The notes beneath the pieces were generated by a model. It was not told where the DNA came from and did not search any database. It worked only from the letters and a program-made list of their open reading frames with translations. The position numbers and the translations under genes are program-made. Source: Rutstroemia sp. NJR-2017a BVV2 (Eukaryota > Ascomycota > Leotiomycetes > Helotiales > Rutstroemiaceae). From it: 64,000 bases of DNA. Of this stretch, positions 11,592-24,816 are shown piece after piece. The stretch spans positions 248,001-312,000 of the forward strand of contig NJPS01000070.1 in assembly GCA_002946415.1 (NCBI GenBank). The letters are read 5' to 3'. How positions within the stretch are numbered: position 1 is the stretch's first letter; every line of letters starts with the position of its first letter.

Positions 11592-13426
11592 CTAGTAGTT
11601 GATGAAAGGAAGAATGATCGAGCTAGGGTAGTCTTTACCCGAATGAATAAAATGCTTTCCCTTATTCAACTCATGATCAGGCCTTGGTCCAGAAAAGCTC
11701 TTGTATTCGTCGATGCTTGGATATTGACCTCCGACCTACAGATCCAGGAATTTTAGTAACTACGGAAGGAGAGATAAAGCAAAACAGAAGTACATACCCT
11801 GACACTTATTGATTCTCCAGCGTCGAAGTCAACACCCATAGCCCAAATTCCGATCTCAAGTTTCACAATTGTACCGGGTGGTACTTTCTCCTGAGACTTG
11901 TGAGGATGGAAAGGAAATTGGGGATGGATGCTACGCGAAGCATCGATAGCGCGGTGAGAAGCACGTAGGACACCGCTTGATCCGAGATGAAGGTTGAGAC
12001 TAGCTCGATCCTTGGCTTCAATTTCATCAATACTCTTGATAGGCGTTGCGGAGAAAGGGAAGTTCAAATGCATCAAATCTTTTCCGTTCCTATCCTTCTT
12101 CCGTAGAATTACAAACACGGTGAAATCATCTCGGTCGTTGCAGGACATATATAAGGTAGCCTTCGGCAGACCAATCAGACGGGCTTTTGAGTCAAAAGTA
12201 TGCACAAACTCGGCAAAGGACTCATGCTTTTCAGAGTCGTAGGAAATGGAGGTTAGGGTCTCTTGTGGTTTATCGTGGAGCTTGCCATTATGAAGAAATA
12301 GCTCTCGATAATCCGTATCAGGAACAGGGAAGTCTTCAAGCACGATGTCGTCGATGGCTTCCCGATCTCCAAATTGCAGAGCCGACCAGCGGACCTTAGG
12401 AGTTTTGAGCCAGTCGTTGTCTTTGCCTTTCAGATAGCGGTCAAAAAAGGTACTCAGCTCCTCCATAGCATGAGGTATACTATAAAGCTCATACCATTCT
12501 TGCTTGCTTCCCCAGTGGATCCATTTATCGCTGTGGGGTATCTCGAGGAAGGCACGGATGGATCCCATGGTGTGGATCGAGCTTACATCGGAGCCTCGAA
12601 TGTATGCTGGGCATTTTATCTTTGTCATATCGACTCTTTTATCTTCCCAGAAAGGACTAGAGACTGGCGATCGTCGATACATCTCTTCAATGTCTTCTAA
12701 GCCCGAGTGCGATTGACCACGGACGATAGCTTTTGCAATCAAATCAAAATTGCTCATTGAAAACCAACCTCCACGGCAGAACTGCTCACGGTAAATGTCG
12801 CTAGATCCCTCCCAAGGTGCGATTGCTTTCAGCGAAGGAGGTTGTTGTGCAGCAATGAACCATTGAGAAATCGCAAGAGCTGAGTTGCCTGCCATTCCAA
12901 CAGAGCCGTTGCACCAATCCATTTTGGCGATTGCCTCCACAACATCGTAACCATCTTCCGCATCCTGCTGGCCCATGACACAGATCTCGCCATCGCTGTT
13001 TCCCGCTCCTCGTGTATCGACACTCACAATGGCATAACCCTTGGGGCACCAGGTCTCAGGATCCAGACCCTCGAACTTCTCAAGGCCGCTGAGATCTGAT
13101 CTGGGAACACAGCAGTTCCATACGCACATGGGAAGCATATCTAATGCGCTGTACTTCTTGCCATAGAACGACCAACTGAGAATGGCCGGGACCTTTTCCG
13201 AACTGTCTTCAGGTCTATATATGTCAACATAGAGCCTACAGCCATCACGGACCACGACTTCAACATCATGATATACACGGATGCTGCTTTTCAGCGGCTT
13301 TGAATTGTGCCCGTTCCAGCCCGCAGGCAGAACTTCTGTCTTCCCTGGATGAAAGCCCTGGTATCCATTCTCGCCGATTCTGGGCTCGGCAATGCGCTTC
13401 CGTGCGATTTGGACCGGTGATGGCAT
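11592..13426 (-). CDS. CocE/NonD-family alpha/beta hydrolase
   Basis: Two exons, 13426-11798 and 11735-11592, separated by a 62-nt intron (GTATGT to CTGTAG), give 590 residues. Reading through the donor gives a false C-terminus, whereas the spliced form ends ..HFIHSGKDYPSSIILPF as in X-Pro dipeptidyl-peptidase/CocE homologues. The alpha/beta hydrolase core starts near residue 50, DTRGAGNSDG is typical of the family near 140, and the nucleophile Ser lies in the elbow GMAGNSALA near 185. The C-terminal half is the jelly-roll domain of this family. No signal peptide. It should hydrolyse an ester, amide or acyl bond in a small molecule. Its neighbour on the 5' side is a divergent MFS transporter 1 kb away, suggesting uptake and hydrolysis of the same compound (inference). 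Confidence 0.87.
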
Positions 13427-14459
13427 TCTAATAAATATTTCTGGGTGATGGATGAGAAGGCAAGATGCGACTTCTGAATGGTTATTTTGTCTCGTATTTG
13501 TGGTCGAAGTCTTTGCTGAAGTTGTATCTCAATTGGAGTAAACGGACAAGGATGGTAGTTAGAGGTAGCTACACAGTAGGGGATCTTCAGCTATAAGAAG
13601 CTAACAGCTCCCAAATCCTGCCGTGCAGCTCGCCGTGGAGGAATGCATGTTCCTTGTTCTTCTGCATTCATGATCCTAAATGCCGGAATGGGGATATCGT
13701 AAGTTTATTCGGTCATCGCTGAGAGATGACTCCACCCATCGAAGGGCAGCACAGACGGACCTCGGAGCATAGGTAAATAATTGGCTCTCACGTCGTGAGA
13801 CCAGAAGCAGGTCCGAGAACGCTCCGAGCGGCAAGCACAAGGCACGTGGATGCCGAAAAAAGTCAGTTATGATAAACATTGATTTGCTTAGCTCGAAACC
13901 AGGCTTGGGTCATTCCTACGAGGCCTGCAGCACTTCACTCATAAGATCTTCGGCGGCGGATTCTTTGTTGATGGTTTATTAACTCGGAGCATGGTTCGGG
14001 GCAGGTTTCGGACTCGGCTCGGAGCATTAGGTCGACAATTTTGACTTTTGAAACCTTTCTCGCCTTCTCCACAGGGACGCGTCTTCCCCGCAACCCCGCA
14101 AACCCCACAGCCCCCACAGCCCCCACAAACTACAAATCTTGCAGTTCGGGGCTTACTAAGGAGTGATTTGGGCACCGGCAATGTGCCAGGACATAGATTG
14201 AATGCTGAAGAGAAGTTTAACCTCCAGCCACGTTATGGAAACGATTCTTCTCAGATACTTAAAACATGGTCGCTGCTGCTATGTCAACTGGTCGTTCGAC
14301 CAAAGAAAATGCAACTTATCAGCACAGCGGGAACATATTTTCAACCTCTCTTGCCTAAGTGAGTTCGATAGATAACTCGTTGCTACAAATTTACCACCAT
14401 ATATATCACCAATCATCAAGAGTCGACAGTGCCGAATTAACGCTACTTCTCACAACATC
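13427..14459. other. divergent promoter region
   Basis: Shared upstream region of the hydrolase (minus) and an MFS transporter (plus). It holds a perfect dyad GGTCG-TT-CGACC at 14290-14301, about 160 bases before the transporter ATG, and a short CCCCACAGC triplication near 14105. No gene seen. Confidence 0.5.
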
Positions 14460-16325
14460 ATGGAGCAGAAATCGAAGACTCCCTCCATGGTGGAACACAT
14501 TGAGTTTAGTCCGGATGCTGAGACCAAATTCACTGAAAGGAAGCACGATGGAACTGTCCAGCTCACCTGCGATGAAGGAGTGATTTTGATTCCTACTCCT
14601 AGCCAAGACCCAAGGGATCCTCTCAACATAGCTTTGTGGCATAAGCTAATGATCTTGAGCTGTACCTGTTTGTGTAAGTCTAGATAGACCAGACTATGCG
14701 GTAGCATAAGTCCTAACATTATTAATTTAGATTCCACTATGGGACTTACGTCTGTCTCTGGCTTAGGAGGAATCTTGGTCTACTTCATCCCCGAATACAG
14801 TGCACAAGGGAAGAGCTACGACGACATCAGTGCATTGCTGACTTGTAAAATTTTCTCTTCAATTCGCGAATGTGTAAGCTGATATTCGCAGATCCATCAC
14901 TTTTCATGGGGATAGGCAACATGATTTCCATGCCTCTTGCTCTTGCAATTGGTCGTCGACCAGTATTCCTTGTTTCCTGTATCGTTCAGGTAGTGTCCTT
15001 GGTTTCTTGTGCTACTAATACAGGCTATACGGGGCACTTTACTGCAAGATGCATTCTTGGGTTAGCTGCTGGTCAGAGTGAAGCTTTATGTCCTTTAATG
15101 ATTTCCGTTAGTGTCTTCTTTGCCCATTTTATTCCTTGCTTACTTTGTGTCCAAGGAGATCTTTTTCCTGCACGAACGTGCCAGATACCAGCAGTTTTTC
15201 TCATCAATTCAAACAGTAATAAGCGGCACTCTTATCATAACAACTAGTTACATCGTGTCAACAATTGGATGGCGGGCCTGGTACTACTTGTTTGCAGGAC
15301 TCAGTGGCATTGTCTTGATTATGGCCATCTTCTTAGTTCCAGAGACCAAATACGTACGCCCTTTGACTGCGTATAAAGGCACAGCTACCGAAAATGACAA
15401 CACCAGCAACCTAGTTCCTAGCTCTGATCCGGAGAATCCGAAGCAATCTGGCCAAATCATGACGGTCAACGATGAGCGGATTCTGGATACGGTCAACTAT
15501 CTTCCACGTACATTGAAATCGGACATGCGTCTTTTTATCAACAAGACCGATTGGAGAGAGGCTTTTCACTGTCTCAAGCACATGTTCCAGGTGTTCTTAT
15601 TCCCAAATGTGTTTTGGGTCGTCAGCATGAATGGTGTTTTTCTGGGCGTTAACATTGCGATTGGTGTAACCTACGGCAATATTCTTAGTGGAGCCTTCAA
15701 CTGGGCCGACAAATACATTAGTGTTGCTCAATCCGGCCAAATTGTTGTTGCTTTCGTTTGCGTCCCAATGCTTGGTTACGGTTCGGATATTATTGTCAAA
15801 TTTTTGGCCCGCCGCAATAGCGGTGTTCATGAACCAGAGCACCGACTCCTTACTCTCATCATCCCTCTCCTGTTGGGGATAGTTTTCGTTGTCATATATG
15901 GACAAGCTGCCGCTTTCCCTGAACGATATAACTGGATGGCAATTGTTTTTTCTCTGAACGGATGTAAGTTTCTTCATGACAAACTCCCTTTTACAGCACA
16001 TTACTCACTTTTCTCAGATTATTTTACCTTCATTGGCGCAAACATGGCTGGTATCACTTACTTGCTCGATGCTTATCCTACAAGACCTGCATCTTCCCTC
16101 GTAGTACTCTGTGCTATGCGTGGCGTAATAAGTTTCTGCCTCAGCTATGGCACAGTCTCACTTTACTCTAACTATGGTTATGACGGTGCATTCGGTCTTT
16201 TTGGAGGGATCACAGGTATCTTCGGAGTTCTTGGTGTTGTGGTTTACTTCACTGGCAAGCGGATTAGGAAGTTTGTCGCTCCTTGGACTGCCGTGGAAGT
16301 TACTGGCAAAGCTAGTATGGGGTAG
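14460..16325 (+). CDS. MFS transporter, DHA1-like
   Basis: Five exons: 14460-14673, 14731-14844, 14892-15106, 15156-15963 and 16018-16325, with phases matching throughout, give 552 residues. The N-terminal tail carries DPRDPLN just before TM1, a common DHA1 drug:H+ antiporter feature. GRRPVF in loop 2-3 and PETKYVRP after TM6 are also typical. Twelve hydrophobic segments can be counted, with a long central loop (about residues 230-300). The short intron 15964-16017 interrupts the C-terminal half. Probably a plasma-membrane exporter or organic-compound permease; substrate unknown. Divergent from the CocE-type hydrolase and followed by a second MFS gene on the same strand. Confidence 0.86.
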
Positions 16326-16870
16326 AAAAACAACTTGACGAGAGTTACTGGTCGTAACAGGAATATTTTAAACTAAAATATGCAAATTAAATGTTTTTCG
16401 ACGAAAAATATTTTTTCTTTGAGATTTTCAATATTGCTTCGTTTTTCCTCTAAAAATGAGCTCCAGATTCATTGGTCCATCGCCCGCCAAGAGCATTCCC
16501 CTCCATTTTCATTGCACTAGGAGTTACTTAGCTGCCGAAGCTGTAGAACCCCTGCTCGTGGCGTCGCCAAGCACTCCACCGAGCCGAAGCAGGTGCGAAA
16601 GGTAGGCCGAGAAGAGTGAATGCCATCTGGAGAATTGTAGATACAGGCCACGAGATGGATTGAAAATGAGGAAAACAACCTGGCGGGTGAATCTTATGAT
16701 AGGCTATTACACGATATCGCGGGCCGCGTTGCATGGTCCTTGCAGGAGTTTTTTCACCGATCCTAGAAAAGTATCTGATTGAGACTTTGATGCATCAAGA
16801 GTATTTGAAGGACATACTTCATATTCCCAGGCCTCACTAGTTTCAAGTTCTGATCCAGACCGTCTCGAAA
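16326..16870. other. intergenic between two MFS genes
   Basis: AT-rich just after the first gene, then the promoter of the second. No gene or RNA recognised. Confidence 0.55.
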
Positions 16871-18734
16871 ATGGCCTCCGGCACTGGGAAGCAACTGTCT
16901 TCCTGCGTTCTTGATTCAGAGAATAATGAAGTGTTACCAGTGGAAGAGCTGAGAACGCCCCAGAAAAAAATTGAAAAGGCTCTGTTGATGTCGGCCCTGT
17001 CGGTGAGACCTCTCTTGCACACTTCAATCCAGACACGCCACCCAAATGTGCTAAACGAAACCCAGTTAGCCAATATCCTCGTTGCCCTCGACACAACCAT
17101 AATTACAACTGCGTTGCCAGCCATTACGTCTCAGCTTCACTCGGCGGAGGGATACGCTTGGATTGGCTCGGCGTACGTCCTTGCGACGGCTGTGACAGTG
17201 CCAGTATGGGCCAAACTCAGTGATATTTGGGGACGAAGACCTCTCTTACTAATTGCGATCACGGTCTTTTTCGTTGGCAGCTTGCTGTGCGGTACTGCGA
17301 CGACAATGATCTGGTTGATTCTTGCGAGAGCATTTCAAGGAACAGGAGGGGGTGGCATAAGTATCATGGTGTCTGTATGCATTTCGGATTCATTCTCCAT
17401 GAGGTAAGCGGAGATTATCTATATGTGGAATTGATTGCTGAATATCATCAGAGAAAGACCCCTTTATTTTGGAATCATTGGCATGACTTGGGCCTTCGCG
17501 AGCGCCATTGGACCGCTTTTAGGAGGCGTATTAACGACGAGAACGTCATGGAAATGGTGCTTCTTTATCAACCGTACATACTCAACAGTCCCAACACTTC
17601 ATCCTAAACTTACAATGGAGTCTTCTAGTTCCTTGTACAGCGGTCTCTGCACTCGTCATCTTATTCAAGCTCAAAGTTCATAACCCCAAAACCAAGCTCT
17701 GGGAAGGCATCAAAAGAATAGATTGGGTCGGTAGCCTCTTGATGATCACCGGAGCCGTTCTCTTGCTTCTGGGCTTACAAATGGGCGGTGTTGAACACTC
17801 CTGGTCTTCTCCAATTATTCTCAGCTTCCTCATTTGTGGCGTATTGTTAGTGGCGATCTTTGCCATAGTGGAATGGAAAGTTGCTAAATATCCCCTAATT
17901 CCTGTACGCGTTTTGAGCAATCGCACGAGCATCTCGGCTTTGGGCGTGTGCTGCTTTCATAGTATGTGCCTTGTCGGTGGAGCATATTTCCTGCCTCTAT
18001 ATCTTCAAGGAGTTTTAGGAGCCACCCCGCTAATGTCTGGTGTGTATCTCTTACCCCTTACGCTATCGCTATCGATCAGTAACTGTACAGCGGGTCTGGT
18101 GGTACGCAGCACTGGCAAATATCTCATCATTATGCGCCTGGGGACTTGCCTCATGACCTTAGGCTTCGGGCTTTTCATCAACCTCCCCAAAGACTACCAA
18201 TGGGCCAAGATCGTTATCTACCAAATTGTTGCTGGTATTGGGATTGGCCCTAACTTTCAATGCCCAATCCTGGCGGTGCAGGCATCATCTTCTCAAGCGG
18301 ATCATGCAGTAGCTGCTTCGACTTTCAACTTCTTAAATAACCTTTCGGCATCTATCACCATCGTCGTCAGTACTGCGATCTTTCAGAACTCAATGCAAGG
18401 TCAGCAGGACATGCTGATTTCGGAAGTGGGACCTTCTGTGGCAGAGCTCCTGACTGGTCATAACGCGGTTGCCAATGTCGAAGTGATTGGAGCTCTTCCG
18501 GAGGGAGTGAGAATGATTGCGCGTAACTCATTTCTGAAGGGTATGTTAGGAATGTGGGTTATGTACGTTATCCTAGGAGTTCTTTCGATTTTGTGTAGCT
18601 TGTGTGTGCAGGATAAGGTGCTGTCGAAGGAGCATAAAGTCACAGAAACAGGTATTCAGGCTGAAGATGTCAAACGTGAACGGGAAGAGGGGAGAAGAAA
18701 AGCAAAGAGAGAAATGAAGGAGGTTAAATTTTAG
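16871..18734 (+). CDS. MFS transporter, DHA2 14-TM type
   Basis: Four exons, 16871-17002, 17066-17403, 17452-17573 and 17629-18734, give 565 residues. The TM1 motif LVALDTTIITTALP near residue 50, loop 2-3 KLSDIWGRRPLL and GTGGGGI fit DHA2 multidrug:H+ antiporters, a family often found in toxin and metabolite clusters. The first intron (63 nt) is a multiple of three without stops. I removed it because it would place a 21-residue polar insertion at the start of TM1. The tail is basic and charged (KREREEGRRKAKREMKEVKF). Likely a plasma-membrane efflux pump for a compound handled by the neighbouring enzymes; this role is inferred from position. Confidence 0.86.
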
Positions 18735-19240
18735 GATTGGATAAGCAAGTGACATCATTGAGGGCTGATGTTAGGCAATTCAATTGATCCGAAAGCCTAA
18801 GAGTGTCGAACTTCACTGCAGCATTTCCCCGACTCTGCAAGTAAACATCAAATTTGCTAGATACGTCCACAATTGAGGGGTAGATATGCCGAGAAATCAT
18901 TATATATCTGGGTAATCGCAAAGAAACGAACATGATATAGGAATATGAGAGCTTATTTTACAGAAGAACAAGGAAACCAGACTAGTCAAACTGAACTCGT
19001 GTTTTGGCAAATCATTGCTTCTTAATAACTTATCCTCATGTAGCACGCCATTGTCAGGGGATACAGGCGGCACCTTTGTTGGAAATGATCTCTATTTAGC
19101 ACGAAGAAAAACAATGACTAAACCAATCATAGGAGCAATCAATAGTGGCAAGTTGGGTATTATGATAATAATACAACGGTAAGGAGATAATATTGGAATC
19201 TAGCATAAAGATTAGGATGCTAAAACCCAGCATCTAGACC
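18735..19240. other. intergenic, convergent 3' ends
   Basis: Between the convergent DHA2 transporter and the dioxygenase gene. AT-rich, no gene seen. Confidence 0.6.
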
Positions 19241-20418
19241 TTAATACGCTTTTAAACCTGCCAGCCGGAGGACATCATCAGTAAGCCCAGGCTTCTCAAA
19301 AGGCTCACTCCTGTTCTTCGAGCATACTTCACCGTTCCTCATAGGTGGTTCTGTCGCAGGACGAATATTACTATAAACTATTAATAAGGCATAGAGAATT
19401 TGAACACGGACTACTCACCAATGTGGCCAGTGTGTCGTTCCAATATATTTATTGAAACACTCTGTCTTCAATTTAAGCTGATCATCAGTGGCGAACTTCT
19501 TTGGCGTCATGCAAATGTATTGAACATGTCGAATTTGATCTCCTTCAGGCAAGCAAGCGTAATGCATCGTTCGGCTATCCCAAAGGACAAAGTCTCCTGG
19601 CTCCATGTTCACCTTAATCATCTCGCAGCCCCTGTCTTCGAACCATTTGAGATCTTTGGGATTAAACAGGAAGAGATCCATATACTTCAGCTCGGGTGGC
19701 GGCGCATCTTCATGGTCGCCTGCTTCGCGCTTCTCGGAGAAAAATTCATCAAAGAGACTGGCAGATCCTTTCATCAGCATCAACCCGCCGTCTTTCGGTC
19801 CGTTAGGTGCATAGTTTAAGAGGCCTTGAACGGCTTGCATTCTATCTCAGTCAGCACTATTAATCATTAAAAGAATCACTGTGCTTACCCTTTCCGCTCG
19901 GGATTTTGGTCACAGTGTGGCCATGGGCTCCAATTGAGGTCTTTGCGTCGGGGAAGGGATATGTTCATTCCATCAAAGGAGCTGAGGAGCTCTTTCGTAC
20001 CCCATAACTTCTCAAAAATTTCCATGACCTTAGGCTCTGTCCTTGCCTCCCATGCCATCTTTTCATGAGGTGCACCATATGCATAATACATTCTGTAGTT
20101 GTCAGCACTGTGTATGGAAACCATGCTACGCAATACACACCCTCCTTTGAAACTGACTGGGAGACATTCAGCTGTCCAAGTGCTCTCATCATTTTCATCG
20201 AAGCCAAGCTCAAAGTTTCGCAACCATTGAATTTGCTTCTCGCGGTAATATTGAGCTCGCTCTGGGGTGATAACACCTTTGAGAACAACACATCCGTTCT
20301 TGTGGAATTCGTCCCTCCAGTCTCCAAATGTCATGCCGGAAAAGTCCACCAAGTCTTTCGGCTTGGTAAACTGGGGAACCGGTGGGGCAGTCAGGGTGAT
20401 AGTCTCTGTCGCAGACAT
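19241..20418 (-). CDS. PhyH-family Fe(II)/2-oxoglutarate dioxygenase
   Basis: Four exons, 20418-20141, 20092-19889, 19841-19419 and 19370-19241, give 344 residues. The first intron is 48 nt, a multiple of three without a stop; removing it joins FKGG to MYYAYG as expected for the family. The non-haem iron triad is visible: His and Asp in WPHCDQ (about residue 155) and the distal His in SRTMHYAC (about 263). Arg in IRHVQY is placed to bind the 2-oxoglutarate carboxylate. It should hydroxylate, desaturate or otherwise oxidise a small substrate while decarboxylating 2-oxoglutarate. Phytanoyl-CoA-type dioxygenases of this size are common tailoring enzymes in fungal clusters. It lies on the same strand as, and downstream of, a Zn2Cys6 factor gene. 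Confidence 0.88.
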
Positions 20419-21480
20419 AGCGAATAGTGATGGGGCTGTGTACTTGTAAAAAGTTCAAATTCGTAGAATGGAGATACAATTTCTGCGGCTTGGGAGACAC
20501 TGAGGCATTGCTTATAAGTTGGTTAGAATGAAACCCTGCTGCGGAAAGATATCTGTAAGGTAGTTGTTTAATTTCGAAGACCGAACTATTGAATGGACGG
20601 AAGGTATACACACGCAGGGCCAAACCGAGGCCGAGAAAGTAATTCTACAGTAAGAGATGGTGTGTGGGGGTAATCCACAGTGGATCACCCCTCAATTCGG
20701 ACGCAGGGTTCACTGTAGTCGACGATTAGCGGCCGATGCTGACGAATTCGGGCACTAAAACGCCGCGGCGCGCTAGTTCTCCGAAACTCCTGCCCCGCCT
20801 GCACATCTGATTGCCTGATGTTGTCACGAACTGAAATTCTTGGGCCCAATAGCTTGTCCAAAAATGCTGTCAACTTGATAGCCTTCATACTGTTTAGGTA
20901 GGGACGAACACAGAGTTTACTCTGTTCCGTGAGCCACAATAGGCTGCCTTCTTGACTTTTCGACTTTTCCTCCCACCCACTCATTGGGTCATTGACTACT
21001 CAGTGAACTACGATATGCTTCATATGTGATTTCCATATCAATAAAACCCCTGTTTTGATCCCTTTATGAATCACCTATATACTATGCATTGATCCCTAGG
21101 CATAAGATAGGTTCTAACAACCTGAGCCGGCGTATAGATCATTTCATCATGGGCCTCTGAAGTTGGCCTAGTTAGATCGGGAATTTGGTGGTAGAGTCGT
21201 TACTCACTGCGATTTAAACGTAGCTTGAACAGTACTAGTAATAATTTGACGATCTTCGATACCATTGTAGTTCAGGAGTCGAATATCGAGGTTTACCTCC
21301 AGGACACAAGACCAAGAGAGCTCCGAAGTTAAAGGCGAATTTCAGAGTATGCTCTAGTAGGATAAATGTCAGCAGATGTCCCTGTACACATCAACTCATT
21401 CCTGTATGATGCAATATAATATAGAGCCATTGGTCTGGTAGACTACGCATTTATATATCCAGTTTTCCTTCATGAAATAA
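20419..21480. other. intergenic upstream of PhyH gene
   Basis: About 1 kb including the dioxygenase promoter and the 3' flank of the Zn2Cys6 gene. No coding sequence recognised. Confidence 0.55.
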
Positions 21481-23779
21481 TTATAAGCTTTGACTATCGA
21501 ATCCATCCAGATCACCCATCCAAGTCCACAATTCCTGCACGTTCAAGTTATCAAACGGTAACGACTCTGTGTACATATCTTGATGAGTGTTTGCTGGTAA
21601 CGAAGCGGCCATGTTCATATTAACAACTCCATTATGTACTAAAGTGTCTTGGTTATGATGTGTGTCGGCCTGAAGATTTTCGTACGTATTTCTCGGAGTG
21701 CTGGACTTTTCGTTCAAGGTTGTTACATCATTATATGGGCTGCGACCATAAACGATGCGTACCTCCTCGCCTTCAAGTTGCGGGGATGTTTGCTGATTAG
21801 TGCCAAGATCGGGTAGTAGAGAGGACGTAATTCTTATGGTATGGCTGGATTGTTTGTTTGACGTTCGATCAATATGGAGACGGACTTGTTGATAAATGGA
21901 TGTAATTCCTAGGTAGCCGTAAGCGATGGGTTCAGAATCCAGATGTCTAGTGATGTGTAAATATTCACCTTTGACAAAAAGAGCATTATGACCGGATTTG
22001 AGAAATTGATCAGCTGTGTACTCGGTACAAGCTTTGAGCAGCTACGTATTTTCTTTCAGCAGAGGTTCGACCATTCCATGAGAAACAACTTACCTCAAGA
22101 TCAGCAGCCATGATTCGGCTGCTGGGATTCTTCATTAATGATATTCCAAGAACAATGCAGGCCAGTAGATATGGGCCTGCCGTCAAGATGCGTGACTGGA
22201 TATTGCGGTCCAACAATTCAATGCCAAGCCTTACGATAGAGCGTGCGCTACTCACACATATTGCCTCGCCAGCTTGTAGGCGAAGTCTGGATGAGTCGTC
22301 CAAGCAATGTTTGGCAACTTCAGCTAGAAATGTGGCTGCAGGTGAGATCAATGCTGCTCTATGAAGCGCGATAACTGTTTGGTAGTACTGTATAGATAGT
22401 AAAGCAGCGATATGAAATCGGTCACTTGAGCAGAACAAGTGATTTCCTGGGCGGAACTCTTCGGGTATTTCTCTGGCCCATGACAAGAGCGAACGGTCAA
22501 GTCTTGCTGTGTCAGAAAGAATCTCCTTGGCCATTCGAACTCCTGCTTTGTGGCCATATATGTGATGACTAATGAGACCCTGATGCTGTGCAAGTCCCAT
22601 ATGCCACTGGAGAAAATCATGTCCTCCTGGGGGATGCTGTTCGGATCCCATCATGTGATCGCGGTCGACTTCCTGGATCATTGAAGGCCTTCCTGATTCT
22701 AACTGCATCATTTTCTCTAGTGAGCAACAGATTGCCCATATACGGGCATGGAAGAGCTGCTCGTAGCGATTTCGTACACCGTGTTGATCAGTTGGATTTT
22801 TGATCGAATGCCGGTGAAGTCCAAGAGTGTATGCAATACGAAGTGCCTGCCCCAGTGTCTGCCAACCAACGCCATCTTTATTTCTCCCTCTGGAAGCTAG
22901 TGTAAACAAAAGTAATGCCTGGATGGCAGGTAAATAAGGCATGAAAGTGACATGTCCTAGAAGGCCAGCTGCTGCAGTAAAATACTTAGTGCCATCATCA
23001 GTAAGCCCTTGGGCTTCTTCGTCTGCGGCTAGGCTCACAATCAGGTATGCGGATGCTAATAAAGGGACTTGCTCCTGGGGCAGGAAACAAAACTCAGACA
23101 TTGAAGCGAAATGTTCAATGGCGGCTTTGACTTTGTCGATGTCGAAAATCGGATACAAGGGATGTATCTTGTCGAAGAACACGGAAACATAAAACTGGCG
23201 ACGGGGCGTTTCTGGTAAAGTAGGAAGAGAGACGACCAATGGAATTTGCATTTCTTCTACTTGTTGCATCCCGTGCCGAAAATTGCCTGACAATGGTTTC
23301 ATACGCGCCGATTCTAGGTAGACGTCAAATGATTTCATTAGGCATTGTGAACTGCTAGCCCCCATCATCTTGATTCTGTCTGTGCCGGCGTCTGTATTGA
23401 AGGCCATCTCGTAAGGCTGCTGAGCTGGGGAGATATCTTTATGCTCACTTTCTGTTATTGATGGATTGGCACTCTGAGGTGAGTGGCTGACGTTCGGTCT
23501 TGTTATCAATAACTCCGGAGACTGAGATGAGGCTGGGCTTCGGCTCACACCGGTCTGATTCGTTGCTGAGTTTAACTGGTTTACGTCTGCTTTCTCAACC
23601 CAAACTCGAGAAATTGGGACTTGAGGCTGCTTGGGATCGGTTGTTGTGCATATGTCATTCCGCAAGCGACAATTCCGGCATTTTGGGGTTTCTGTATCAC
23701 ATTTTACCTTTCGCCGGCGACACTCATTGCACGCCATAGACAGCCGTGGCCGTTTTGATGGTGGGAGATCGCCATCCAT
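21481..23779 (-). CDS. Zn2Cys6 fungal transcription factor
   Basis: Three exons, 23779-22094, 22041-21969 and 21908-21481, give 728 residues. Residues 17-44 hold the six-cysteine binuclear cluster (CNECRRRKVKCD, then CRNCRLRNDIC), preceded by a basic KRPRLS stretch. Residues ~190-450 match the fungal-specific middle homology region, including the helical YTLGLHRH segment. A Ser/Gln/Asn-rich tail ends with an acidic and aromatic stretch (LWTWMGDLDGFDSQSL) that could activate transcription. A nuclear regulator binding CGG-containing sites is expected. It sits next to the PhyH, MFS and hydrolase genes and is the only regulator gene in the window, so it may control them; whether it also acts on the CGG palindromes at 48-59 kb is speculative. 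Confidence 0.9.
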
Positions 23780-24811
23780 TATGTCGAATGAAGCATGAAG
23801 GACGAATGGATTTGATTCCCTGGTTCACGTGGTTTGATACAACTTCCCTGTTCGACGTGTTCACGTACAGCAAGGTCGAAACTATGAGCTCGGGGCGTAG
23901 AGACTCAGATCGACTTTCATTCAGCCGGCGAAAGGAGCGACGAAGACGGATACCGCCTTGCACCATAATATATACGGTAGGAATAGTAGAAGCTTATACA
24001 ATTTGAAAAGGCCGATGACTTCAAATCTCGAAAAGCAATCTAGTAATCTAACCTTACCGTCAAAGTGGATAGCTTTCCCCGCACTTGGAAACTTCCAAAG
24101 TGGAAACTTTCAAACTAAGACACTTTTGTACTAGTTCTATCTGGTACTTCAATTTACCTTATATTACAATTCTTTAGTTTAGTAATACTTATAAATACTA
24201 TACTCAAAAAAGAGAAATATTCTTATTAACCGAAATAAGTGGTGCAAGTTTATTATCTCGGGAAATTTTCCGAACTACTCAGAAAGGGCTCTTCCCCATC
24301 GCCCAATTGTGGGAACCAACACTTATGATTGACAAGTCCAGCAGTGTAGTTGCATCTACTTTTCTTTAGAGAATGCATCAGCATGTATCATATTGTAGCT
24401 GGCATTGGCTATCCTCTATATAGAGCAACGCAATGTCCGTCAATTCGGGGTAAAATCAGTTATATGATAATTCTATCATTGATGGCACGCCTTTTAGGGT
24501 ATACGTGAGGAACCCGAGGACATACATACTTGTAATGATGAGCAAATGTAAGGCGCTTGAACTACGGAGAACGGCTTGTCAAATATTAGTGTGCGTCAAC
24601 TACTAATACAAGCCGTCGCGACCAAGTATGTTGAGAATTTACAACGTAGGTCTTTCCCCAGATGCCCAGATGCAGCGATTAGACCCACGGTTAGAGTGAC
24701 GCCATCACGTTTTCTGCTCGGGTGGGATTGGAATCTGCCAAACGGTCGAGATATTGTTGTTCTCTTGCTTTTGGACTATGCCGTCTCCAGCAGGCAAAAT
24801 TACAGTATGTC
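23780..24811. other. intergenic up to the retrotransposon
   Basis: Holds the promoter of the Zn2Cys6 gene and AT-rich DNA with a short direct repeat (GTGGAAACTT and relatives near 24085-24110). The last 250 bases might be part of a gene split by the element, but no domain is recognisable. Confidence 0.45.
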
Positions 24812-24816
24812 CGAGC

